Source: Planoprotostelium fungivorum
Lineage: Eukaryota; Evosea; Variosea; Cavosteliida; Cavosteliaceae
NCBI GenBank assembly: GCA_003024175.1
Contig: MDYQ01000257.1
Location: 62,001 to 126,000, forward strand
Direction: 5' to 3'
DNA length: 64,000 bases
Position 1 is the stretch's first letter. The number at the start of each line of letters is the position of its first letter. The notes beneath the pieces were generated by a model, which made no database searches, was not told where the DNA came from, and worked only from the letters and a program-made list of their open reading frames with translations. A program made the position numbers and the translations under genes. Positions 38,630-49,404 of the stretch are shown here, in pieces.

Positions 38630-40313
38630 ATGAAGATCTGCACCGTCTTACTGTTCTTGGCTGTCGCTCAGAGCGCACCCATCAATTTCGATCAGGTTCG
38701 AAGATATGTTCACGTGAATCGTCTCACAATCATCAGGCCATCTCCATCGCCGCTCAGAGATACGAAAAGTTCTTCAACGAGACGGAGATTGGTAAGTTTC
38801 CCGAAAAAACGGATGCATCTGGCCATTGGACGATCGTGGACAGCCACGATTGGGTGTCAGGCTTCTATCCCGGTGAGAATTGACGCCGTTACACCATCTT
38901 GACCTCAGTCAGGATGTCTTTGGTATCTATACGAATTGACTGGAGACCAACAATGGAAGGACAGAGCCATTCAAGCACAAGGTAGATTATTCATATCCCC
39001 TCTTATTAATTCCCTTCTTCAGTTCCATTGGTCAAAGAGGCTTACAGCAGCGACGACCATGATATCGGTTTCCGAATCATGTCATCATACGGCAACGGTC
39101 TTCGATTAACCGGTGATTCCAAGTTCCAGAAGCTCATCGACATCGCCTCCTCTTCCCTCGTCAAGAGATTCAACCCCAAAGTCGGCGTCATCAAATCTTG
39201 GAACTGGCCAACTTTCCCCGGTGATCTCCGAGAGCCTCCTCCAAACCACTGACTCTCTCCAGTCATCATCGACAACATGATGAACTTGCACCTCCTCTTT
39301 GCATCCAGCGAGAACGATCCCCACCATGATTACTACCTCCAAGTCGCCGAGACCCACGCGAGCACGACCCTCAGAGAGCACTTTAGGTAAAGAATCAACG
39401 TGTCTGATCATTCTCTAATGAGATGAGGTACCCCGAAATGTCTACCTACCACGTAGTCGATTACAACGTTAACACGGGCATCCCCAATACAAAGGGAACC
39501 GCTCAGGGGTGGGCCGTGGCTGATGCTGTCACCAGGAGAACTCACGGATATTTCAGGTATTCGTTCAACAGTACCTGGGCCAGAGGACAAGCGTGGGCCG
39601 TGTACGGTTTCGTCGAGGTGCAGTTTCGGAGGGATGTGATGTGAAGGATGATGTCATGCAGGTGTACTCTTACACGAAAGACGAGAGATTCTTGAAGGTA
39701 AATCTTTTTTGTCATCATCAGATGTCGATCTTGATGATGAAACGATCATCACGATGAACGACGAGTTCTGTGTCTCTGCGTGATTCTGATCGAGTGAAAG
39801 GCATCGACCGAGGCTGCAGAATTCTACCTGGCCAATGGATTGCCCGAAGATCACGTTCCTTTCTGGGACTTTTATGACCCCAGAATGTGAGCACCAACTC
39901 ATCATCTCAAGATCACATCGTGCGCGTCATCATGATCATCATCATCATCCGCATCACCTTCTCATGCAATGTAGTCCCAACATCTGGCGTGACACATCTG
40001 CTGCCACTCCCCTGGCCTGTGGTCTCCTCAAACTCTCTCAACTGGAGCAAGAGCCTCTTCAGTCCAAGTGGTTCACTACAGCAGAGAAGGTGAATCATCG
40101 CACCATCACCATCATCCGATCGATGACTGATTCCAACAGATCCTCTCTTCTCTCATCACCCCTCAATATTTGAACGTAGATAACGACGTCGCCTCTGTTT
40201 TGAGCCACGCCACTCAGAATGCACCCGGTGGTTCTTTTGACACGGGAATCATTTTTGGGGACTACTACTTATTGGAGGCCATCACACTCTACAAGAACAT
40301 GACCAGCGCTTGA
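38630..40313 (+). CDS. Secreted GH88-type unsaturated glucuronyl hydrolase
   Basis: A signal peptide (MKICTVLLFLAVAQSAP) precedes an (alpha/alpha)6-barrel enzyme. Family landmarks are the SHDWVSGFYPG and CLWYLYELTGDQQWKDRA block, DHDIGFRIMSSYGNGLRLTG (first catalytic aspartate region), VIIDNMMNLHLLF (second aspartate region), NTKGTAQGWAVADA and TWARGQAWAVYGF. Late motifs are DTSAATPLACGLLKLSQLE and DTGIIFGDYYLLEA. GH88 enzymes remove unsaturated uronic acid from oligosaccharides produced by polysaccharide lyases, for example from glycosaminoglycan, ulvan or gellan-like polymers. The exact substrate cannot be read. About nine introns are present. Together with the GH55 gene it points to extracellular or phagosomal polysaccharide breakdown. 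Confidence 0.85.
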
Positions 40314-40484
40314 GATGGTTGACAATAAAATGTGAACGTCTAAGAGATCATCTTCATGATTCCGGCCGAGCGTAATTTCGCCTCTCTTGTGTCACACTTG
40401 CAGATCCAAATTTCTACGATTATTCCACACGTTTGATCGGCACGGTTGCGAATTCAATACAAACATCAAACACCAACATCCAAG

Positions 40485-41326
40485 ATGATCTCCCTACTCC
40501 TCGTATCGTGGACGATCGGCTGCTTCATTTTCGCTCAGATCTTCTTCAAATTGATACTCGATAACTTTCGATTCAACGCAGGAAACTTTGTCTTCGATCC
40601 AAAAGTACTGCAGGGAATCGCCACAAAGCACGCCGCGGACTCTACAAAGACAAAAGAGGAGGTTTTCGACGCTGTTCAGCAGGAGCTCGCTAAGACATAC
40701 CCTGACCACGTTTGGACGAGAAAACAGTGGGTGTGGCTCTCTTCTGGGGGCTCGGTGAGAGTGTGAATGAAGAGAATGCATATCTGATCGTATGATAAAG
40801 GTCGTAAGCGCAACCTTCCTTCACGCCAGTTTAACCGAATTCCTCATCTTCTATGGAACACCAACTCCAGTCTCAGGTGAATTTGATTCTCTTGGTTGTT
40901 GGAATGAACAAACATACAGGCCACTCTGGTCGTCAACCCCTTGAAGCGTTCGATTTCGTTTTGAGAGGAGAGAAATGTTACCAACTCGAAAACGAAATCA
41001 AGTTGAACAGAGCCAAGGCAGGAGAGGTACGACAGATGACGATTACGATATGGATCTGAATGAAACAGATGTCATACCTTCCCACCATGAGATCAGCTAA
41101 CCTCTGCATCAAAGACGAGTGCTGGTCTCTTCAATACGGAAGAGGTGATCGATCTTGAAGAACGATGAACACGTGCTGATGTCTCCAGGTCTATTGCCTC
41201 TCGCTCTTCCCTTCTACCTCCTGTCCACATTCACTTCGACTTTGGATTTCATCAGCCTCATCCGCGGCATTATGATCTGTTCATCGTACACCCTCTACGA
41301 ATTGTTCTACAACAAGAAGATCTGAA
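40485..41326 (+). CDS. ERG2/sigma-1-receptor family sterol C8-C7 isomerase-like protein
   Basis: It has one N-terminal membrane helix (MISLLLVSWTIGCFIFAQIF), then NFVFDPKVLQGIATKHAADS and LAKTYPDHV. The cupin-like core follows: VVSATFLHASLTEFLIFYG, GHSGRQPLEAFDFVLRGEKC, KDECWSLQYGRGLLPLALPF and STFTSTLDFISLI. HASLTE, HSGR and YGRG are shared by fungal ERG2 and animal sigma-1 receptor. ERG2 moves the sterol B-ring double bond from C8 to C7 in the ER; sigma-1 is a ligand-binding relative without that activity. The presence of both the conserved HASLTE glutamate and the late Asp/Glu-rich loop is compatible with an active isomerase, but the assignment between the two is not settled. Four introns. 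Confidence 0.85.
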
Positions 41327-41454
41327 TCGAATCCCTCACCCACTCACGCAAGCATCAACGAAAATAAACTTTAAAATCGTCATCGATCATCGACTCGATG
41401 CACGGCGTCACATCATCATCACTCTTCAAACGACTCTCTCTACAACACTCTTTA

Positions 41455-42868
41455 TCACCACCTTCCAGACTGACACCAAGGCAGTACTCTAAGGCAGCCG
41501 ATGAGATGACAGAAGGTGCACCACTCGTTCACTCTCGTCGCGTATTCTAAAATGACTGCTCCCACGATGAGAAAGAGGATGAGACTCGACGTGATGAGCT
41601 TCCTCAGTGTCGTCCTCGTCTTTGTTTCTCTGGGTTTCGGTATGACGTAGAAACCGCAGGTGGCGCCCATCAGCAGTCCTCCCAGGTGACAAAAGTTGTC
41701 CACTGCAGGGATTTAGATTGGAAGAGGTGCTGATGTGATGAAAGGGCGATGATGAAGGTGTTTGATCGGATGATGGATGTATCGGATGATGATGATGTGA
41801 TGATGATGTGATGATGGTGTGATGTGGTGAGAAGAGTGGGTGCACCTCCTGGTAATACGAAACCGAGGATGACGGAGATCATGATGTTGCTGAGGACGAT
41901 GAAGAGCAGGCGTCCTGGACTTCCGAAGAGACGCCACCGTTGGACGATTTCTGCAAGGAGGATACCTGATGTCCATCAGCTGATCGATGATGATCGATGA
42001 TGATCATCATGATGCTGATGCTGATTGTGTGGAGGAACGTGCAACGATAATTCACCGTTGAGACCAAAGATGGCACCTGAGGCTCCAACTTGTATCTGTG
42101 CGATCGATCAACAAACGATCTCTGATGATCACGAGGGAGATGATACACCTGTTGGGGCAGGAATAGAGTCGATAGCATGTTACCGTAGATACCAGACATC
42201 ATGTACATGATGATCATCCGGTGCATGCCATACCATGATTCCAATCTTCTTCCGAAATAAATCTGTACATCGTCACGGGTGCAAGATAAAAAGACATTTT
42301 CACCTGAACATACAGGTTCAAGATCAAATGAAGCACTCCCACGTGCATGAAGATGGGTGTGATCAATCTCCATAATTGACCACTGTGGATGTACTGTGCA
42401 TCTTTTGACCCTTGAAGTCTTTAGTGAGACGGTGGACGATATGAAATGTCGTCGATCGATGTTTACCCATGTCTCGAATGACCTGGACAGATGGTCCGAG
42501 CCAATGGTTTTCATTCCAACTCACGAAACCCCTGTTGACTGCGATCATGGACGCCATAACCACCACTTGGAAGAATGATACGGTCCATATAAAGAAGGGG
42601 AATTCATTTCGTGGTGGAAATGATAGACACTCCTCTTTCGGGGGAATTGTCCCATCTTCGACTGCTGATATCAGTCACGTCAGCGATTCAAACTTGTGTC
42701 ACCTTCAAATTGGGCAATTGACTGCAAAGCCTGCTTCACACGTTTCTCTTCATCGTCGGTATCATCGTAATCGTTCGTATCTTCTCTCAGAGAATCATCG
42801 AAGAGCAGACTTGGTCAAGAGCATCAGAACTCTTCAAACATACCTTGACGACTCACCGAACCTGTTCC
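41455..42868 (-). CDS. Rhomboid-family intramembrane protease
   Basis: The N-terminus is acidic (DTNDYDDTDDEEKRVKQALQ), followed by FPFFIWTVSFFQVVVMASMI, the first membrane segment. The extended WNENHWLGPS region and LWRLITPIFMHVGVLHLILN follow. Then come RRLESWYGMHRMIIMYMMSG, VGASGAIFGLNG (catalytic serine) and VDNFCHLGGLLMG (catalytic histidine). The layout, with a long L1 loop, matches secretase-type rhomboids, and both catalytic residues are present, so it is likely an active protease, unlike iRhoms. The last segment is SSLILFLIVGAVILEY. The intron at about 41700-41845 is long for this window and rich in GATGAT. The start codon is uncertain: the ATG near 42868 is the best candidate. Confidence 0.8.
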
Positions 42869-43068
42869 TCCCTCTTCATCGATGTGTCTCAATGGGACGT
42901 GTGGCGAACGTCACGAAAATTTCATAGAGGAGAAAATTCCGATAGGCAAACAAATGGCAGCGAGGCTAAGTCAAATAGATCATGTCATGACGCCACGGTT
43001 CAACTTAAGCCATCATAGCTAAAGCGATTCTGATCAATCGTCATGACCTTGTGACGGCCTGTGTACAT

Positions 43069-43232
43069 AAAAAAATAGCGTACATTGGCACTTTTCTCTG
43101 TTACGAACGTCCAGACGAAAAAACAAAATACACCACCGTGTAGCCCAGGTGATTCTACACCTGGATAAAGTATCATCAATGACCTGCTACCCTCCCTAAG
43201 ATGTGATAAGTGCCAATGTACGCTATTTTTTT
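43069..43232. mobile_element. 164-bp element with 25-bp perfect terminal inverted repeats (MITE-like)
   Basis: The left end (43069-43093) reads AAAAAAATAGCG then TACATTGGCACTT. The right end (43208-43232) is its exact reverse complement. The 114-base interior has no coding capacity and includes a small hairpin, CCAGGTG-ATTCTA-CACCTGG. That is the form of a non-autonomous DNA element. No convincing target-site duplication is visible. The inverted repeat seems to continue on the right side as TAGCGTACGTGG, matched by the left flank of the second copy. Confidence 0.6.
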
Positions 43233-43358
43233 AGCGTACGTGGTACCAATAGATAGTTCTCCTTGTTCAGCAAAATGCGCTGATTCCAATGGTATGTCAC
43301 ACAGGTCACAAAAACGTTGCCCAAGATGAGCAAAAAGTAAATTACTGTCACGTACACT

Positions 43359-43497
43359 AAAAAAATAGCGTACATTGGCACTTTTCTCTGTTACGAACGT
43401 CCGGACGAAAAAACAAAATACACCACCGTGTAGCCCAGGTGATTCTACACCTGGGTAAAGTATCATCAATGACCTGCTACCCTCCCTAAGATGTGAT
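43359..43497. mobile_element. Second, right-truncated copy of the same inverted-repeat element
   Basis: 139 bases repeat the first copy from its left end with about two substitutions (near 43403 and 43455), and then stop exactly where the right inverted repeat should begin. The sequence switches there to TCT and a poly-C tract. The copy is in direct orientation to the first. The 125 bases between the copies start and end with a further, imperfect inverted repeat (AGCGTACGTGG and CACGTACACT), so the two copies may be part of a bigger nested or tandem structure. Confidence 0.6.
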
Positions 43498-43500
43498 TCT

Positions 43501-43551
43501 CCCCCCCCCCCCCCCCAATTTTTTTTTCCCCCCCCCCCCCCCCCCCCCCCC
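43501..43551. repeat. Poly-C / poly-T / poly-C tract
   Basis: 16 C, two A, nine T and then 24 C in a row. Nothing like it occurs elsewhere in the window. It abuts the truncated repeat copy and is best read as a low-quality or assembly-junction sequence, though a genuine homopolymer tract cannot be excluded. Confidence 0.75.
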
Positions 43552-43858
43552 GCAGAAGACTTTTTTATGCTGTACTGCTGGAATGCAGTCTTATGGCAGG
43601 TTTTTGGAATGTTTTCAATTCTAGCTGTTATTAACTGTCTTATGTGTAGCCTTCGGCAGTCTCTTTCTTTGTGCTTCTTTTTTATTGCGCTTAAATAACG
43701 GATGTATCAGTCTGGCTCTTTCTCGCTCAAGATTATGTTGTCGAAGAGGATGTTCTCATGAGTCTTCGACCGTCTGTTGCATCGAAATTCCATCAAAATC
43801 ACAACTCATCGTAGATTACATGCTTCAACAAGGACATACATACAATTTATTAACTCGA

Positions 43859-44259
43859 TTAAAGCGGTCTTGTTCCCATCCATTGGAGGTTCCGTCTTTG
43901 ACTTTTCAGCTCAAACCCTGATATCAAATGTTGTCTCCATTTCCACCCTGAGAGGGACCGACTATCGGCCGCAAATTCGTTGGATCGTTTGCAACGATCC
44001 CTGCGATACCCTACAAACCTTTTGTTTGGAGATTGAAAACATGAATCGATGTCAGAACTCATCCCATCACCATCAGAATTGTTCTCACCGTCGATGATAG
44101 AGCGTCCTATCTTTATCAGTTCTAGAAGTGTTCCGATGTTTGCATCCGCGTCTTATGATACTTGTGATACGATTCAATCTCGTCTCGTCGTGTTCAGATA
44201 GAGGCAGTTCATCCTTGCGAGACTGAACTGGCCAATTGGTCGCTCTCTCCGCGGGTGTT
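43859..44259 (-). CDS. Possible two-exon basic protein fragment, unknown
   Basis: On the minus strand an open stretch reads PAERATNWPVQSRKDELP, SEHDETRLNRITSIIRRG and TSRTDKDRTLYHRR. It stops at a good donor (gtgagaac) near 44095. Joining to an acceptor (TTTGTAG) near 44017 continues in frame as YRRDRCKRSNEFAADSRSLS and runs to a stop at 43859. The product is basic and has no recognised domain. No start codon is found. It may be part of a larger gene, a relic, or chance. Confidence 0.3.
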
Positions 44260-44751
44260 GTTTGTTACACAGAAGAAACTTTGTTGATGGAACATCAAAA
44301 GATACAACAGCAACACATTGGCAAAGAAGGAATCAGAGAGCAATCGAGTTCATTGCCCAAAGGCCAACAACCCAGCGAAGGAGAGCACCGCCACTGATGA
44401 CGATGACGCTAACAACACTAACTCGGCAGATGGCGGCAAAGAAATCAACTGCCACGCCGAAAGGAAAAGCTGTCTCTGCAGTGACGGCAGAATTCCAGCA
44501 TGGAATCATTTCAATCTCCAACTGCGATTCACACCCCTCAGCATCGCCCAGTGAAAGAGAAGACAATATGAATCTGATGAGATAGAATGTGTTTGAAGAT
44601 GATGATCAGGCAATCGTCACCGATCGTGAGAATATCTACACATGCGACATCCTACATCACGAGATCACACAGAGCTCCACACAATCGACATGAGAAGAAT
44701 GGAATCGTGTGACATGTAACGAAACACATTCTATTCCAAACGAGCTAGAGT
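44260..44751. other. Stretch without a supportable gene
   Basis: Open frames occur on both strands (one plus-strand frame is Asn/Asp/Thr-rich) but none has a recognisable domain or consistent splice signals. The right end is the 3' flank of NAA15. The neighbouring 43552-43858 stretch is similarly empty. Confidence 0.35.
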
Positions 44752-47700
44752 TCACTGCTTGTCCTCCACACTCTGAAACTTGACTTCAAAGGGAAAGACT
44801 CTTCTCCCCTCCTCTCTCAGCTTCTTCTCGGCTGTCTCATCTCTCGATCTCATCCATTCGCATGCGGAGAGAGCGGCCTGCATCATCGTATCAGATGATG
44901 ATGTTGGTCTCGTGTTCCTCTCTTCACCTTTCTATCCGTCTTTCCGCGAGCTCTAGAGAGGTCGCTCATGAGCTGTGTGGCTTCTCCTTGTTTCGAAGCG
45001 TCCAAGAGGGCCAAGTTCTGTGCGGCGGCGACGACGCTGGCGTAGTTGTCGCTGTCAAGGTTAAGATGCGATGATGGAGGTGATGGAAGATGGTGTAGGT
45101 GATGATGGTGATGGACGATGTGTAGGTGATGATGATGATGAACTCACCGGTGGGAGTCCAAGTATTGGCGGGTGAATTGTTCGAGAGAAACTTCTCCGAC
45201 CAAGTTGTTCTTTCCAATGGAGACAAACTCCTTCACCAACTCGTGACGGTCGCTGGCTTGGGATTCTGATGGTGCGTCGGTGATGGTGATCGAGATGATG
45301 AGTTCGATTGTGTTGGTGATGAGAAGATGGAGGAGATGTATTCACCTGCGTGGAAGAAACGGACGATGGCAGAGTGTAGAGCGGGGTGCTGGCGATCGAT
45401 CTTGGATGCGGCTGTGAGAGCCTGAAGGGCCAGAAGAGGCTTCTTCTGTCTGAATGCAACCTTTGGGAATTTAGACGTGGTTTTAATCATCGTCACATGA
45501 TGATGATGATGGTGATGATGATTCACCTCGAAGGTAAGGAGTTGGACTTGGATGTTCTTGGGCGAGTGCTTCTTCAATACGGTGAGGTACTTCTCAGCTT
45601 CCTTCAGCTTGTCGGCCACCTCACCCCGTCAGCCAAAAATAGATCCTCCCGTATGATATCTCACCTGCTCCAACTTCTCTCCATCGGGATCTTCATCTAC
45701 CTTCTTCTCTGGCTTACCCTTGTTCAATTCTATTTCCATTCAATTTCCATCTACAACGTTGTAGATCACCCTTCAGCTTCTCCTGCTCCTCCAGTCTCTT
45801 CTTCTCCGCAGCTCTCTGCTTCTGGTTGTACTTCTTACGCTCGGCGTCGGGCATGGCTGCCACCTTCTCCTGCTCGATCTGCTCCTTTGTCTTTGTCGGG
45901 TTGTCGTGAAGCTGAATGTAGGCTCGGACGAGTGGTTTCACACCCTTGTGGTAGAAGGCGTGAGCCTGTAGCCTGTCTTCTAATTTGAGCATGCTGACGT
46001 AAGATCTCAATGTCATCTTTCTCAAGCAGTACGAGTGGAAGTCGAGCTGGTCGTCGACGATATCGTCAAAGTGCTGGGACCGGTGAATTGGGACGATCTA
46101 CAACGAGACTCTTCACCTTGTGAACGGGCAGGAGGCTCTTGATGGCGCGTCCCAATTTGTTCTGACGGAGAAAAGATTTTCCGACGCAAGTCTCGAACCA
46201 CATGGCCTGCATGTCCTCTAGATAACCCAAAGGTTCCTCTCCTTCCTTTGAAAACATTCCCACAGTCTTGATCGCCTCTTCCACCTTTTCTCTTGAGTTT
46301 CATGCCAATGAATCGTTGTAGACGGTCGCAAAAGATTGAAACGCACCTGATCGGCGGCCAGTTGATAGCGAGCACATTCGTTGTTGAGGTATCGGTCTGC
46401 GAGGTCCATTTCTCTTGCCGTGTTGGCTGCTTCGACGGCCTTGACTGGGTCACCACCGTGCTGCCTCCGTTTCAATCCCCACCCCCAGACTTTTTTTCAC
46501 CTTGTAGATGGACGCCAGAGTGAGGTAGGCCTCGACGAGGGTGGGGGTGTGTGCGACGACCTCCGTGCACAATTTGTGTGCCTCGTTGTAGTCTCCGGTC
46601 TCATCAAAATGCTGAGCCAAGAAATATTTGACCCAGATGATGGCGTCTGGATCTGCCTCCTTCTCGTCCTTCTCGGAGAATTTGTGTGATTTCTCCAAGT
46701 TGGATACGTAACCCTGGAACAATTCACGCGAAATTTCGCGCTTCTTGGGATCGTCGTAAACGGATCTGAGATCTTCGAAGAGACTGGGCACTCCTCTCTG
46801 GATCTTCTTCCTCGCGTACTCGTCCAACACTTGATGGAAACGATCACCTGATGATCGTCACGATGTGTCCATGTGATGCACATCATCACCCGTCAGATGC
46901 TGCAGGTTGAAAAATCCGACGGCATCACATCTGGGATACTTTTCTTTCAGCAGAGTGTACACCTTGTCGAAGGTGGATCTCTGCTCCTCCGTCCAAGAGG
47001 AAGAGTCTGAGACTTTGAGACTGTGAGACGTGGAGAGATGTCACCTTCTGACAGGCCGTGGGCGGTCTGGTATCCCTTGTGGTATTTGTGGTTGTCTGGG
47101 TTGAGGTCCAACAGCTCCTCCCATCCTTTCTTCGCTTCATCGAATCGCGACAGTCGGTTGAACAAGTGAGCTGCAGCTGTCAGCCTCTACACGACCTCTC
47201 GCATGACACGATGATGAGCTTCTTTATGTCTGTGGGATAGAACGACGTCTCACCTCTTCTCTCCTTGAGAGAATATTTGTCTAACACCTTCTCGTCGATT
47301 TTGGTCAAGTCGGCGAGGGCCTCGTTGAGCTCCCCTCCGTCTTCTAAGATGGTGTTACGGTAGAGGAGTAACTCTGAGCTCTCGTATGCCTGATCTCCTC
47401 TGTCCATGGACTGCATATCATGAGTCCAGAATGACAATGAGATGGTCTCACATCGAGTCTGAGAAACTCATCGAGGACGGCGACGGCCGTCTCGTGTCTT
47501 CCGAGTTGATGCAATCCGATGGCGTAGCAGATCCAGTTGGTCTTCTGTTCTGGCTTGATCATCATGAGTTGTCTCCATGTCTCCGTGTAACCCTCGATAT
47601 CTCTGGTCTGGATCTGGAGGTAGGCGAGATCTCTCATAACGGAGAGATTGTCTCTCTCGTGCTTGAGTGCATTCTGGTAACACTTGATGGCTTGGGCGTA

Positions 47701-48185
47701 GTTTCTGTCCGAGCGACAGATGAGTCCGTAAGCGTGCCAGCCTTGGATCGATTAAGAAAGATATTCGAATGGCGATCTGTGGATTATGATCCACCGTGAT
47801 GGAAAGAGAAAGGATACACAAGAAGGAAGTGATGTCGGCTGTGATGGCCTTCTTAACCCACTCGTAAGCCTCTGTCTTCTTGTTTGTAGAATTGAAGATG
47901 AGGGCTTTCATGGCCAAACTCTCTGTGTCGTGTGAGTCTCACGGTTAGAGATGCATCATCGTACCCCCGTGATCAGGGAACTTCTTCAAGATGGTCTCAA
48001 CGGCCTTTGAGGCCTTCTTGTACATCTTTGACTCATAGAGCCTCTAGTCGAGTTAGGGGAAGATAATATTCCATCGATGATGGATTGAGATTGTGATATG
48101 ATGGACAGTATTAAAAGGATACAACTACAGTTCTGAACTGCTGTTGTTCTTTTGGGGCAAGCCTTTTCTTATCTACGGCGGGCAT
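44752..48185 (-). CDS. NAA15: NatA N-terminal acetyltransferase auxiliary subunit NAA15
   Basis: It starts MPAVDKKRLAPKEQQQFRT and continues RLYESKMYKKASKAVETILK, as in NAA15. The TPR superhelix is well conserved: LQIQTRDIEGYTETWRQLM, WICYAIGLHQLGRHETAVAV, ELLLYRNTILEDGGELNEAL, GVPSLFEDLRSVYDDPKK, WVKYFLAQHFDETGDYNEAH, AREMDLADRYLNNECARYQL, GYLEDMQAMWFETCVGKSFL. It also has the diagnostic DFHSYC-like segment, KMTLRSYVSMLKLEDRLQAH and AYIQLHDNPTKTKEQ. NAA15 anchors the catalytic NAA10 to ribosomes for cotranslational N-terminal acetylation. The C-terminus is KFQSVEDKQ. More than 15 introns; those at about 45735-45773, 46074-46117 and 46285-46346 contain copies of the TCTACA/TGTAGA motif. Confidence 0.93.
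45751..45766. repeat. Intronic inverted repeat TCTACA-ACGT-TGTAGA
   Basis: Full-length perfect copy (18 bases with flanks) in a 39-base NAA15 intron, where the repeat makes up almost half of the intron. It begins four bases from the 5' splice site. Confidence 0.7.
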
Positions 48186-48522
48186 CTTTTGTAATGCTGA
48201 TCAGAAGAGAAAGATGATGGCTGCCGCCGATCTACAAACTTTTTCTTCAGCATTTCTTTTTCTCATTTTGTACATAGAAAAATGTGAGGTATCAGTCACT
48301 GAATTCAAGCTGCGATTATCATCGTCTGTGTCATGGTTCACGCAATGTGACTACATAATACCTGCAAGAAAGAATTGCGACCATAATTCAAGATTAAAAG
48401 CAGATGTTCTGATTTTAATTTATCGGATGATTCCTCTGATGTCAAGTTTGTCGTTATTGATGACGACATCTCCACGCACACAAATTCCAGCTCGAAGGTA
48501 ACCAATTCGAACGTAAACAAGA
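48186..48522. promoter_or_regulatory. Divergent promoter region between NAA15 and GST genes
   Basis: The two start codons point away from each other with 337 bases between them. The left part, next to NAA15, and the AT-rich centre (TTTTAATTTATCGG near 48412) carry no gene. This region must hold both promoters; no specific element is recognised. Confidence 0.4.
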
Positions 48523-49347
48523 ATGAGCAGCAACAAGATCCAACTCTTCTCTCTCGCCACACCCAATGGACAGAAGGTCGCCATCGCTTTAGAAGAGCTC
48601 GGCCTCGAGTATGACGCTCACACGGTGCGAATGGCTCACGAATTCTCTTGAACTGAACGAAACAGATCAACATCATGAAGAACGAACAATTCGCGCCCGA
48701 GTTCCTCAAGGTTGAACTACTTTGCGTCTTATCATTCATCTGATCTCTCCGCGCAGGTCAGTCCTAACAACAGGATTCCCGCCATTACCGATCCAAATGG
48801 TCCCAACGGTAAATCCCTCGATCTCTTTGAGAGCGGCGCCATCCTCCTGTACCTCGCAGAGAAGACGGGAAAGCTCATTCCCACTGATCCATACAAGAGA
48901 GCTAAGACCATTCAGTGGCTCTTCTGGCAGATGGGAGGTCTTGGACCCATGTTCGGTATGCATTCGTCACGATTCAGATGTCCATCTGACGTCATTGTCC
49001 AGGACAGTTTGGCCACTTCCACAAGTACGCCAAGGAGAAGATCCCTTACGCCATCGATCGTTACCGAAACGAAGCCAGAAGACTCTTGGGTGTTTTAGAC
49101 AAACAGCTGTCCGAGAACGAGGTAATCATCCTTCCATCATCTTTCTCACATGGTCCAGTATGTCGCTGGAGATGAATACACCATCGCCGACATCTCCATC
49201 TTCCCATGGGTCAACTGCATCGATTTCGGATACAAGGCATGGGATGTCATAGGTGTCGATGAGTTCAAGAACGTCACAGCCTGGTTGAAGAAGTGTAACG
49301 ATCGACCGGCCACCAAGAAGGGAGTCGTCGTCACCCCCTTCAACTGA
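48523..49347 (+). CDS. Glutathione S-transferase, Ure2p/YfcG-like
   Basis: Exons join to about 210 residues. The thioredoxin-fold half begins [20 protein letters not shown], with [20 protein letters not shown] (cis-proline) and [20 protein letters not shown] (glutathione gamma-Glu site ES). The helical half shows [40 protein letters not shown] and [14 protein letters not shown]. NxG-type motifs and the P-x-G-x-V-A start match bacterial YfcG and yeast Ure2p. The likely role is disulfide reduction or conjugation with glutathione in the cytosol. Five exons, ending VVVTPFN. The convergent histidine-phosphatase gene ends 57 bases further on. Confidence 0.88.
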
Positions 49348-49404
49348 ACGAATAAATCGAATCTGTAGACAACAGTTTCACATGCACCAGCATGCGATGA
49401 CGAT

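Noticed and set aside
43176-43469. 97-codon minus-strand frame across the inverted-repeat copies
   Set aside because: It runs through the repeat arms and poly-A parts of the element, so it is not a host gene; the element has no coding capacity of its own.
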